Made by a program: the position numbers and the translations under genes | In this document: in pieces, positions 45,209-53,586 of the stretch | How positions within the stretch are numbered: the stretch's first letter is position 1 | Layout of the letters: each line of letters opens with the position of its first letter | Notes under the pieces: generated by a model | Database searches by the model: none | The model's input: the letters and a program-made list of their open reading frames with translations, nothing else | What the model was told of the DNA's origin: nothing | Assembly: GCA_017515105.1 (NCBI GenBank) | Contig: JAFWHO010000001.1 | Coordinates: 124,001-188,000 of the forward strand | Direction: 5' to 3' | From: Candidatus Saccharimonadota bacterium | GTDB taxonomy: Bacteria > Patescibacteriota > Saccharimonadia > Saccharimonadales > Saccharimonadaceae | Length of the DNA stretch: 64,000 nucleotides

Positions 45209-45667
45209 GTGACTACCAAGGCAGATTATCAAGAAAACATTAGAAAATATAACATTATTAAGGAACAACTGGGTAAAATTACTCCTAAATTATCGTCGGC
45301 GTCACCACTTTTAGGTAGTGTCAGTCGTGAGATTGGGACTACCTATAAAGTGAATGGCGACAGTGCTATAATTACTTCCCGCGCTGACAGCCTTAAAAGA
45401 ATCGTCAACACGACCTATTCAAATATAACCAAAATAGTGCTCCCTGCCCTAGGCAATGCCATCCAAGGTGCAAAAACCGAAGTACAAAAAATAGAAGCAG
45501 CCGAAGCAGAAGCAGCACGCCTAGCGGCTGAAGCAGCCGAAGCAGAACGCCAAGCAGCCGAAGCGGCCGAAGCAGAACAAACTACAACACTGCCAACAGA
45601 TCCTAGCCAAGTTCATCCATCGACGGACCCGAACAAGCTTCGATACAAAAGAGGAGCACAAGAATGA
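45209..45667 (+). CDS. Helical protein with Ala/Glu repeat tail, T7SS-like operon
   Basis: 152 aa beginning at GTG with TAGGAG upstream. Residues 1-90 are helical (YNIIKEQLGKITPKL, ADSLKRIVNTTYSNITKIVL). Residues 92-125 form an A/E-rich coiled coil (EAEAARLAAEAAEAERQAAE), then a polar tail. Its stop overlaps the start of the second WXG100 gene (ATGA), indicating coupled translation and perhaps a partner relationship, as often seen for Esx pairs. No known domain is recognised. Confidence 0.6.
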   Translation: MTTKADYQENIRKYNIIKEQLGKITPKLSSASPLLGSVSREIGTTYKVNGDSAIITSRADSLKRIVNTTYSNITKIVLPALGNAIQGAKTEVQKIEAAEAEAARLAAEAAEAERQAAEAAEAEQTTTLPTDPSQVHPSTDPNKLRYKRGAQE

Positions 45668-45948
45668 TTTCATATATTAACACGAGCGAAGTTGAAAGAA
45701 TCGCGACAGAAATGTCTAAACGCATCAACACCCTAGACGGTTATTTTAACTCCCTATTCAAAAGACTCGAAAATGTCCCAGATGTTACCAGAGAATGGGT
45801 TGGCGACTCATCAAAAAAATATTTTAGCACGCTCGCACGCGACAAAGTAGCATACCTCAACCTTGTTAGTGATCTAAAAAAAATCAGCAAAGAGCTAAAA
45901 AATGAAGCATCCAGCACAGAAACTCTCATCACAAAAATTAATAAATAA
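45664..45948 (+). CDS. WXG100-family protein (EsxA/B-like) 2
   Basis: 94 aa. A helical hairpin with the turn EWVGDSSKKYFSTL: W-x-G at about residues 44-46 followed by the hydrophobic pattern typical of the second helix. The N-terminal helix reads VERIATEMSKRINTLDGYF. It is a second, diverged WXG100 paralogue in the same operon; it could form a heterodimer with the first or with the coupled upstream protein. GAGGAG precedes the ATG. Confidence 0.8.
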   Translation: MISYINTSEVERIATEMSKRINTLDGYFNSLFKRLENVPDVTREWVGDSSKKYFSTLARDKVAYLNLVSDLKKISKELKNEASSTETLITKINK

Positions 45949-45960
45949 TGGAGCAAAGTA

Positions 45961-46278
45961 ATGACCAAGCTAGTTTATCCATCAAACGGCATCTGCCCAC
46001 AGTGCAAGTCCAATCTCAATGACTGCAAAAACGATCTATCATCGGCAGCTAACTATGCTATCTTTGACGTGCCAGAAGATTTCCCATACAAAGAATTCTT
46101 AGATAATCTACATACACTTCTAACAAATCTCAGCACTGGATGCGAGAATTTAAAAAATAAATTGAAAGCAATTGATACCTGCTACGAAACTCTTTCTGAA
46201 ACTTTCGAAACAAATACATCACGTTTAACCACTACGAAGATTACTAAAAACAGCCCAAGGGTAAAAATAACAGATTAA
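45961..46278 (+). CDS. Helical CPxC protein of the T7SS-like operon
   Basis: 105 aa. It opens with NGICPQCKSNLNDCKNDL, a CxxC pair plus further cysteines (C-x6-C), then two long amphipathic helices (YKEFLDNLHTLLTNLSTG, LKNKLKAIDTCYETLSE). There is no WxG. The cysteines could bind zinc or form a disulfide after export. TGGAG precedes the ATG. Function unknown; position argues for a T7SS-associated role. Confidence 0.55.
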   Translation: MTKLVYPSNGICPQCKSNLNDCKNDLSSAANYAIFDVPEDFPYKEFLDNLHTLLTNLSTGCENLKNKLKAIDTCYETLSETFETNTSRLTTTKITKNSPRVKITD

Positions 46279-46282
46279 ACCT

Positions 46283-47176
46283 ATGGAAAACGCCGAATTC
46301 TCAGTCAATCACGAAAATAATCAAGAAAACCTCGCGATGAATGAAGCGGAAATCGCAATCAATCATAGCGATGAAACATCGAGTAGCGACCAAATACCTA
46401 CTGCCCCAGAAAGTGAAACTACTATTAGCGACACAATTCCCGAAGAGACCCCAGCAAATCCAGCTATCGAAGAGATCGATTCCGAAGAAATCTCGATCAA
46501 TCATGGCGAATCACCGATTGCGCCTGCATCTGAAGCCTCCGCCGAAGAGACACCAGTTATGACAACTGATGAGACCCCAGTTGAAGAGGCGCCAATTACA
46601 TCGACCAACGAAGCGCCAACCGAAGAGACGCCAACTGCATCGACAAACGAAGCGCCAACCGAAGAGATACCAATTGCATCGAGCAACGAAGCGCCAACCG
46701 AAGAGATACCAACTGCATCGACAAACGAAGCGCCAACCGAAGAGATACCAATTGCATCGACCAACGAAGCGCCGACCCAAGAAATCCCAAACTTAGCGAG
46801 CCCTCCAGAAAAACAAGACAATTACCCTCTTCCTAACGAAAAAACCGCCCAACAAACTCCACCTCCTCCTCCAGAAACCAGTTCCGCGGCAGAAGTAAGA
46901 GCCGTAGAGGCAAACAAAAAATCTCAAGAAGAAGAGCAGGAATTATCATTACCAAGCCCAGAGACCAACAATAACAATAAACCATCCGAAGAGAGCTCGA
47001 AAGAACCTGACCCAAGTTCAAGTGAGACTAAAACCGAGCCGACCGACGTCACGTCAGATGTTTCGGAGCCCAGCCCAGAGCCATTGGAAAGCGAGGTAGA
47101 AACTCTCGCGCCAGACACTGAACTACCAGCAATTGGCTCAGAACCATCTGAAACGGAAGCAATAACCGAATCATAA
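46283..47176 (+). CDS. Acidic repeat protein closing the T7SS-like operon
   Basis: 297 aa, very rich in E, T, P, S, A, without signal peptide or membrane helix. Three N-terminal motifs share (V/I)NH (SVNHENNQ, AINHSDET, SINHGESP). Residues about 107-171 are five copies of a 13-aa unit of the type STNEAPTEETPTA. The rest is polar and probably disordered. No Shine-Dalgarno is seen; it starts 4 bp after the previous stop. It may be an extended secreted or surface spacer, or a cytosolic scaffold. A strong terminator follows, so it belongs to this operon. Confidence 0.6.
   Translation: MENAEFSVNHENNQENLAMNEAEIAINHSDETSSSDQIPTAPESETTISDTIPEETPANPAIEEIDSEEISINHGESPIAPASEASAEETPVMTTDETPVEEAPITSTNEAPTEETPTASTNEAPTEEIPIASSNEAPTEEIPTASTNEAPTEEIPIASTNEAPTQEIPNLASPPEKQDNYPLPNEKTAQQTPPPPPETSSAAEVRAVEANKKSQEEEQELSLPSPETNNNNKPSEESSKEPDPSSSETKTEPTDVTSDVSEPSPEPLESEVETLAPDTELPAIGSEPSETEAITES
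46602..46796. repeat. Five tandem 39-bp repeats (13-aa units)
   Basis: A unit containing AACGAAGCGCCAACCGAAGA recurs every 39 bp with a few substitutions, all in frame. Spacing equals the repeat length, so this is a coding minisatellite and not a CRISPR array. Confidence 0.9.
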
Positions 47177-47181
47177 AAACG

Positions 47182-47218
47182 AAAAAGACCCGAGCCAATA
47201 AGAGCTCGAGTCTTTTTT
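47182..47218 (+). terminator. Rho-independent terminator of the WXG100 operon
   Basis: AAAAAGACCCGAGC / GCTCGAGTCTTTTTT with one mismatch and a loop of about 8 nt. Confidence 0.85.
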
Positions 47219-47220
47219 GA

Positions 47221-47676
47221 CTATCCGGCAATGCCGAAGTAGTCAATCTCACCAAATTGTGTGTTGTACATTCCGATCATAGGGTTACTGCCCCTTTTGA
47301 TCTTTCCTTCGATCAGCCACTGCACGCTTGCGTGGTCGATATCATAGACATCCAACCCTTCCTGGAAGTATACTTCCCCATCATCAGTGAGGAATTTTAC
47401 CCCAGTAGCCGAATCCATAACAAGCTTATTGGTTTCGACTTGCTCCACAAATAGGCACTCACCGGCACCGGCCTCCTTAAGTCCTTCCACGAGGGCCGGG
47501 ATTTTTTCATCGCTAATGATGAATCCTATCTCCGAATTTTCAAGGAAAATTGTCTTTCCTTTAAGTGAAACCGGAGCCTCAACCTTGGTACTCGAAGACG
47601 CAAGAACAACACCCGATACTGCCAACACTGCTACTGCTACTACAACTACAAACGCCATAATTATTCTCTTCTTCAT
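47221..47676 (-). CDS. Hypothetical exported protein
   Basis: 151 aa. An N-terminal membrane or signal segment (KRIIMAFVVVVAVAVLAVSG, then VVLASSS) is followed by a small soluble domain (KGKTIFLENSEIGFIISDEK to QFGEIDYFGIAG). No family is recognised. TAGGAGGAAGC lies before the ATG and a TATAAT-type promoter near 47741. It sits between the convergent WXG100 operon and the yukD-essC pair, so an extracytoplasmic T7SS accessory role is possible but unproven; it does not resemble EsaA, EssA or EssB. Confidence 0.5.
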   Translation of the reverse strand: MKKRIIMAFVVVVAVAVLAVSGVVLASSSTKVEAPVSLKGKTIFLENSEIGFIISDEKIPALVEGLKEAGAGECLFVEQVETNKLVMDSATGVKFLTDDGEVYFQEGLDVYDIDHASVQWLIEGKIKRGSNPMIGMYNTQFGEIDYFGIAG

Positions 47677-47802
47677 AATAAGCTTCCTCCTAAAATCGGT
47701 GTATTAAAGAACAACAGTTACTAACTTATAGTTACTTAGCTAAATTATATCACACTTAAGCATAAATGTCAATAGTAATACCATATTTAGCCGATAAAAC
47801 GA

Positions 47803-47834
47803 CCCCAGTAATCAAGTCTCAACGATTACAGGGG
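47803..47834 (-). terminator. Probable terminator of yukD-essC
   Basis: CCCCAGTAATC / GATTACAGGGG with one A-A mismatch; read on the minus strand it is followed by GTCGTTTT. Confidence 0.6.
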
Positions 47835-47841
47835 TGCAACC

Positions 47842-48099
47842 CTATAATATCATCACCAGTTCAGTCCCATTTCTGATATCGGTATCTCGAATCAAAGTAT
47901 CACCTGAATAACATGCCCCAGTTTGCCTATTGATAAGATAGATTTCATCTTTTATCGGCAGTATACCAGATGACATACTATTGGTCAGCTGGTTTATTGA
48001 TTCCACAACTTCGCCCACAAATTTGTTGATCGGGATATAAATCTCGTATTCTTCCCCTATTTCCGGCACAAATAGTCTCACAAGTACTTTATATTCCAT
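47842..48099 (-). CDS. YukD/EsaB-like ubiquitin-fold protein
   Basis: 85 aa with a ubiquitin-like pattern: first strand YKVLVRLFVPEIG, second EIYIPINKFVG with a helix (EVVESINQLTNS), then YLINRQTGACYSGDTLIRDT and DIRNGTELVMIL. The last motif (I-x-N-G-T-E-L) is characteristic of YukD/EsaB of Firmicutes T7SSb, where it helps EssC-dependent secretion. The start codon overlaps the essC stop by a single base, so the two are translationally coupled. This linkage is the strongest support for both assignments. Confidence 0.8.
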   Translation of the reverse strand: MEYKVLVRLFVPEIGEEYEIYIPINKFVGEVVESINQLTNSMSSGILPIKDEIYLINRQTGACYSGDTLIRDTDIRNGTELVMIL

Positions 48100-51000
48100 T
48101 ATTCATCCTTATCCATCATAGTCTTAATTACCTTGTAGTCGCCGTCAGCAATATTAAATGCAAGACCTTCGAAGTCATACTTCTTATCTTCATCAAGTAC
48201 TTCTTTGCAGTCAAACAAGCTCTGGTTCGCAAGACCTTGCCCAAGCCACACCCCTCTGCTATTAAACATCGTAAACCATTCTTCAAGCTGCAACTGCCTC
48301 ACCTTGTCATAATCATCAATGAGCACATATGACAAATTCTTACTTTCTCCTAGATGTTCGAACACACTCTTGAACTTCTCAATCCCCTCATTGGATAAGA
48401 AATTCTTGTATTGACCCGCCCCAATAACCAAGCTGACAGCGTAATCCTGCGTATCTGTTCTAGTCCTAACATCATTTTCGAGCGCATCAAACAAAGCATC
48501 AAAATTCTCATTAAAGAACTTAATATCAAGCATCGGCTTCTTAAATATACCGAGCATATCAATAACACGCACTTTCACTTTGGATATTTTCGACATAATA
48601 GAGGCCAAAGCGTAGATAAACGAAATATTCTCTGCTATATTCTTCCCTGTGACAATGTGAAGCTTGTCGCTAATGAAATCATACCTGGTGATATCTTTCT
48701 CTCTAATATCGAGCCCTATCGGCACACCAGAAAGATCCGACAAATACTTAACAAGATCCTCACTCGTCACGTCATCTGGAATCTTTGTTAACTGCTTCAC
48801 CTTACACTTATAATAGTCAATGCATTGGTCCGCGTATGTCCTTAATGTCTCAATCTCCTTCTCCTCACTATCAATCAAAGCCGTCTGGAACTCACAATAA
48901 GAATCAACATTCGATGCGTCTGTTTTGCAAATGCCTCGGCCCACCACCTTTTTCGGAATCAATCCTTTTCTACAATCAGTCAAATTCCTATACTGGCTAT
49001 CATCCGCCATCTGCATCACAATATGATGATTAAAGAACTGCAACAATCTAGTACTAATAGCATTTGTAGTATTTGACGTGATTATAAAAATGATTCCATA
49101 TCTTGGCGCATCCCTAAACAATTCACCGATCGAATCCATCGCCCTAGGCAATACCTCACCAAAGACATCATAGTTATTTATAATCACCACCATCAAATTC
49201 ATCTTGTCCTGTTGAACTTTATTGTAATACTCAAACGAACCATTATAATCCGACAGGATGCTCTTTCGTCTTTCCATCTCTTCTGTTATAAGATCAAATA
49301 CTCCCGCCACTTTATCGATCTCATCCTGGAATACTACCTCGCCTACATGCGGAAATCTCGAAAACTTTTTCATCGTTTCCGTACCGAAATCAATAATATA
49401 ATAAGAAATCTCAGCAGGAGTATGATCAACAATACTAGACCATATAATTACGGACAACAATTTTTCAATACTAGAATCAGCCTTACCGACAATCGCTATA
49501 TTCCCACCCGCAAGATCAATCTTAAGAGGCCCTTGCTGCTGTTTTCTCGGTTCGTCATACTCACCGATAAGTGTTTCATAGGTGTATTTCGCCCCAGGTT
49601 GAAGCCCATATTTTTTCTTCAAATCAGCCAGCATCACAATCGGATCAATATTAGTAAGCCATAGCGGCTGCCCTTTCAAAGTCACCTGCTTACTCACTTC
49701 CGAGATGTAACCCACGATATTAATCAACTCCTCACCCTGAGCTTCCTTTACCTCGGCTTTCTCTTTTAATGATTCCACCACGCGACCAATATCATTAATA
49801 CATTCAATCGACTCATCAATTTGATGTTCAACCACATCCGAAGGATAGTACTTTGCCCCAGCCCAGGCAACTTGCCCCAAATTATAATAATCATCATTCC
49901 CTACCTGCAAATAGAACGTACCAGTTTGCTTGAGGTATGCTGCATCCGGCTTCTTCAAAATTTCCTGCGAATCACTTCTATCTTGAACTTTGAGGCATAC
50001 CTTAAACTTCGAGTTAGACCAAATCTGATCATTTACCACACCACTCGGCTTCTGTGTAGCAAGAATCAGGTGTACCCCAAGCGAACGCCCGACCCTAGCC
50101 GTCGATATTAACTGGTCCATGAAATCCGGCTCTTGTTGCTTAAGCTCGGCAAACTCATCACAAATAATCAGGAGATGACTCATCGGCTGATCCACCATAC
50201 CCTTCCTATAGTACTGCTGATACTTATAAATGTTCATCGACCCCTCTTTGAGTTTCTCACGCGCCGCGTTAAATATTGATTGACGACGCTTAAGTTCCGA
50301 CTCGATAGCAGAAATTGAACGGAAAATCTCCGATTTATCAAGGTTTGTAATCGTCCCAGCAAGATGCGGTAACTTAATATTCAATTCCGCATTCTCAAAG
50401 CTCTTCGCAAGACCGCCACCCTTATAATCGATCAACACAAATTGCACTTCATCCGGGCTAAAGTTCACCGCAAGAGATAGAATATAGGTCACGATCCATT
50501 CCGACTTACCAGAACCAGTCGTACCCGCAATCAACCCATGCGGCCCATAAGCTTTTTCGTGAATATCCATCGTGAATATCTCATTATTTTGATCAATCCC
50601 GATCGGCACCGAGAGGCTCACAGACGGATTATTATTATTCCATCTCGCAAGGCTGTTTAATTGCTCCACTCGGCCAAAATTATAAAGCTCAAGGAATGAT
50701 ACCGATTTTGGTAACTCAAATTTTCCCTTCTCAGCCGGCACTGGAATATTAGCAAGACTCTGAGCGACAAGATGCATATTGACTCGCCCATTGTTGAAAT
50801 CAGCCATGAACATTTCTTTGCCTGTATTAGTATCACCAGAAGTAACCGTCGAAGCTTGACGAGAAACAAAGACAAAATCAGTCGTCTCATTCGGTAGTGA
50901 CGAGACACTCTGTGTCGTCGCAATGATTGAAAACCCAATATTTCTCCTATAATGAAGTATCTTGTTAATTATCGGCACATTCCTGACCGCTGCCATATCA

Positions 51001-52670
51001 TCCACTACAAATAAATAATATGGTCTAAAATCCTTATAGCTTGATTTCGACTCATGTTCAGCCCCATCATCTTCAAGTTGTACTTCCTCGTCATTTGCCG
51101 CTCTCGCATTGAATACCTTCTCGAGTTCACCGGATATAGTCGTCATTTTATCCACCGAAGTACAAAAATACCTACTTGTCCTCTGCCCATTCCAGCAATG
51201 TGGCACCGCCCTAAGATAATCCCATTTACGTGGCTCTTTTGTGAAGACCACGATCTTAAGGTCATTATACGCATGGAATGTAAGAAGCTGCAAGAAAAGA
51301 CAGTCCATGAAGCTATTGACTATCCCACTATCACCCACAATTGCACTAATATTGCTTGTCTTCAAATCATAAAGAATTGGTGCAGCATCAATAGTCAATG
51401 CGTCGTTTACTGTCTTCTTTAAAGCCAAGAATAACGAATCGTCGTCGTCAATAGAAAATTGTTCCTTGGGTCTCTCAATCTGAATTGCCGTCGGTACTTT
51501 ACCAAGCCCCAGTCTAACGGTCAAGAAATCGCCATGGCTAATATTTCTCTGCCACAATTCCTTTGTCTTCCCCTCAATAATTGTCGCGCATTGCTCTGGC
51601 TCCGGATGGTTTTCTACCATCGTTTGCTTTTGATTTGCTTTAATAAAGTTAATCAAATTCTGTTTTTGGTTCAAGTACTCTTCGTACTTCTTCTGGCGTT
51701 TCTCTTCCTTTTTCCTCAGTCTTCGCTTGTTGAACTTTCGCGTAATCATTGGCCAAAGCAAGGTCCCAGTCAACGTAAGTATCATCGTACCAATAGAAAT
51801 GCCCATCATCATCTTACCGCCATTACCAGACGACGCAGACATAATCATTCCTATCATTGACATCACCGACACGCCCGCCATAGTGAGCTGTGGCCCAACC
51901 GTCAAAATCACCGGCATATCATTACCTTTGTCAGGCTCTGGCGGCGCATCAATCTCCACCGCCACTGGTTCAACCATATAATTAAGTCGTGGTGATTTAT
52001 AAAAATAATCCTTTTCACTATAAAGCGGCACCGCCTCCTGCGCAACTGGTTTTTCGCTACTCTTCATTAATGATGACGGCGCACTCCTCTCGCTCACCTT
52101 CAATTTGATCGTTTCCTTTTCGACCAATTCCTTCGAAGAGTCAATGAGTAGCTTCCCATTCAAGAAAATCACCTTTACGCCATAGAAGAAAATCGTATCC
52201 CCACTCAAAATCTCCTGCCCACTTCTCGCCCGCTCACCAGAAATGAAGAAAAACGGTGAATTGGTCTCAACCAGCCACCTGGAGTCAACCAGCTTAATTT
52301 GCATATATTCAGTCTTACTAAACTCCAACGGAAAATACACATCACAATTTGGGTCGGTGCCGATCGTCACAGCATTAAAAATATCGTATGACTTAAGCTC
52401 AGAGTTAAACCTCGGCGTCATAATCAGGAAGAAACTTTCCCCGCTGATCTTCGAAGTCAAAATATAAATCTTATAAGGCTCTAGCCTCGGTTGTTCAAAA
52501 TAAATATCCTTTGAAGAAAACTTATGCGACAGTTTAATGGTCCAATTATCTTTGTCAGCAATAATATTGGCAACCAGCTCGCCACCAATATACACCGGAT
52601 ACATACCACCACCTTTTGAAGATAAGACCTGCGAAACAAAAGCCCTATCATTGAAAATATGTACGATCAT
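48099..52670 (-). CDS. essC: EssC-like T7SS ATPase (FHA + FtsK/SpoIIIE domains)
   Basis: 1523 aa, matching the EssC length of about 1480-1500. Residues 1-180 hold FHA-like cytosolic domains (VTIGTDPNCDVYFP, GDTIFFYGVKVIFLNG). Two membrane helices lie at about 252-310, then a basic linker and a first degenerate ATPase-like region. The main FtsK/SpoIIIE domain has Walker A AGTTGSGKS (715-723), VLIDYKGGG and Walker B LLIICDEF (833-840). Two further modules are degenerate: GKADSSIEK near 1062 and VTGKNIAEN near 1340. EssC is the inner-membrane motor that recognises and exports WXG100 proteins. No EsaA/EssA/EssB gene is adjacent. Confidence 0.88.
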   Translation of the reverse strand: MIVHIFNDRAFVSQVLSSKGGGMYPVYIGGELVANIIADKDNWTIKLSHKFSSKDIYFEQPRLEPYKIYILTSKISGESFFLIMTPRFNSELKSYDIFNAVTIGTDPNCDVYFPLEFSKTEYMQIKLVDSRWLVETNSPFFFISGERARSGQEILSGDTIFFYGVKVIFLNGKLLIDSSKELVEKETIKLKVSERSAPSSLMKSSEKPVAQEAVPLYSEKDYFYKSPRLNYMVEPVAVEIDAPPEPDKGNDMPVILTVGPQLTMAGVSVMSMIGMIMSASSGNGGKMMMGISIGTMILTLTGTLLWPMITRKFNKRRLRKKEEKRQKKYEEYLNQKQNLINFIKANQKQTMVENHPEPEQCATIIEGKTKELWQRNISHGDFLTVRLGLGKVPTAIQIERPKEQFSIDDDDSLFLALKKTVNDALTIDAAPILYDLKTSNISAIVGDSGIVNSFMDCLFLQLLTFHAYNDLKIVVFTKEPRKWDYLRAVPHCWNGQRTSRYFCTSVDKMTTISGELEKVFNARAANDEEVQLEDDGAEHESKSSYKDFRPYYLFVVDDMAAVRNVPIINKILHYRRNIGFSIIATTQSVSSLPNETTDFVFVSRQASTVTSGDTNTGKEMFMADFNNGRVNMHLVAQSLANIPVPAEKGKFELPKSVSFLELYNFGRVEQLNSLARWNNNNPSVSLSVPIGIDQNNEIFTMDIHEKAYGPHGLIAGTTGSGKSEWIVTYILSLAVNFSPDEVQFVLIDYKGGGLAKSFENAELNIKLPHLAGTITNLDKSEIFRSISAIESELKRRQSIFNAAREKLKEGSMNIYKYQQYYRKGMVDQPMSHLLIICDEFAELKQQEPDFMDQLISTARVGRSLGVHLILATQKPSGVVNDQIWSNSKFKVCLKVQDRSDSQEILKKPDAAYLKQTGTFYLQVGNDDYYNLGQVAWAGAKYYPSDVVEHQIDESIECINDIGRVVESLKEKAEVKEAQGEELINIVGYISEVSKQVTLKGQPLWLTNIDPIVMLADLKKKYGLQPGAKYTYETLIGEYDEPRKQQQGPLKIDLAGGNIAIVGKADSSIEKLLSVIIWSSIVDHTPAEISYYIIDFGTETMKKFSRFPHVGEVVFQDEIDKVAGVFDLITEEMERRKSILSDYNGSFEYYNKVQQDKMNLMVVIINNYDVFGEVLPRAMDSIGELFRDAPRYGIIFIITSNTTNAISTRLLQFFNHHIVMQMADDSQYRNLTDCRKGLIPKKVVGRGICKTDASNVDSYCEFQTALIDSEEKEIETLRTYADQCIDYYKCKVKQLTKIPDDVTSEDLVKYLSDLSGVPIGLDIREKDITRYDFISDKLHIVTGKNIAENISFIYALASIMSKISKVKVRVIDMLGIFKKPMLDIKFFNENFDALFDALENDVRTRTDTQDYAVSLVIGAGQYKNFLSNEGIEKFKSVFEHLGESKNLSYVLIDDYDKVRQLQLEEWFTMFNSRGVWLGQGLANQSLFDCKEVLDEDKKYDFEGLAFNIADGDYKVIKTMMDKDE

Positions 52671-52821
52671 TTACAGTATCTATCCCATTCTTCCTTTACT
52701 GTCTTTTATAAGCATAACAATATTATACAAATTCCAACCTGTTAAGTCAATGAATTTTCGAAAAGAAACCTGGACTTTTTATAGGTTTATGATAAGATAA
52801 TTATATAAAAGAATTAACAAA

Positions 52822-53586
52822 ATGAATAAGATCCTCAAAAAAATATCCGCAGTTCTAATTTCGATGTCTAGCGTCCTTTTTGTTGCTTCTACCCCAGTAT
52901 CCGCCGCACAATATGTTGATGTCGGCAGCTGTTCAGAATCTTTCGCTGGTCTCACTTCATGGTGCTATGGTATAACCGACATTAATGACGAGACAACTCT
53001 AAAGACTAACATTTGGAAAATCGCCGCTAATGTTGCCGCCGACATTACCGTCCTAGCCGCCTATCTCGTCCTAGGATTCGTTATTTATGGAGGCTACCTC
53101 TATCTTCTTTCTGGCGGGGATGCTACCAAGCTCGCAAACGGCAAAAAGACTATTACTAACGCTTTCATCGGTCTCGGCATCGTTCTTACCGCAAACATTA
53201 TTTTCAATGCTCTTAGGTTTGTCCTAATTGGCGCAAATGGCACCCTTTCGCAATGCTACAGCGAAAAAGGTTGCGTTACAGCCGCAACTATGATTTCCGG
53301 TACCATCCAATGGGTTATTGGTGTCGCCGGACTTGTCGCCGCTATTTTCATTGTTATCGGTGGTATCTCGTATATGACTTCCTCTGGCGAAGCTGCCAAA
53401 GTTGAAAAAGCTAGAAAAACCATTCTCTATGCCGTCATCGGCCTCGCCATTGTCGCCCTCGCCGAAATCGTCACAGGCTTTGTTACTAGCGTCATCAACA
53501 ATGCCAGAACTCATGCCTACATTAACAACAGTTACATCTCATATCAAATAAACAAGGAGGAACAAAATGTCCAAAAAACTACTTAA
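52822..53586 (+). CDS. VirB2/TrbC-like pilin with two modules in tandem
   Basis: 254 aa. A signal peptide (KKISAVLISMSSVLFVASTPVSA) is followed by two copies of a two-helix pilin module. Module 1 has helices at about 70-95 and 112-135 with GGYLYLLSGGDATKL; module 2 at about 158-182 and 200-222 with GGISYMTSSGEAAKVEKARK. VirB2/TrbC proteins build the T4SS pilus and normally have one module. Four cysteines lie in the extracellular parts. Its end overlaps the next pilin gene by 20 bp. Confidence 0.8.
   Translation: MNKILKKISAVLISMSSVLFVASTPVSAAQYVDVGSCSESFAGLTSWCYGITDINDETTLKTNIWKIAANVAADITVLAAYLVLGFVIYGGYLYLLSGGDATKLANGKKTITNAFIGLGIVLTANIIFNALRFVLIGANGTLSQCYSEKGCVTAATMISGTIQWVIGVAGLVAAIFIVIGGISYMTSSGEAAKVEKARKTILYAVIGLAIVALAEIVTGFVTSVINNARTHAYINNSYISYQINKEEQNVQKTT
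53374..53450. repeat. 77-bp repeat in pilin genes, copy 1
   Basis: Nearly identical to 53837-53913 (offset 463 bp), covering the ATGACTTCCTCTGGCGAAGC to CTCGCCAT stretch that encodes the loop and second helix of the pilin module. Identity at synonymous sites suggests recent duplication or gene conversion. Confidence 0.85.

Noticed and set aside
44049-46278. LXG-type toxin among the T7SS-like operon genes
   Set aside because: No protein combines an LXG-length helical N-terminus with a toxin-like C-terminal domain; all but one are under 160 aa and simple helical.
46602-46796. Possible CRISPR array
   Set aside because: Repeats are contiguous 39-bp coding units with no unique spacers and no cas genes nearby.
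46501-46821. Antisense frames with periodic V-G-A-S or R-R-F-V sequence over the 39-bp repeats
   Set aside because: They mirror the repeat of the sense gene and have no initiation signals.
47221-47676. EssA/EssB homologue
   Set aside because: Only a single N-terminal segment and a small unrecognised domain; no pseudokinase-like or EssA pattern.
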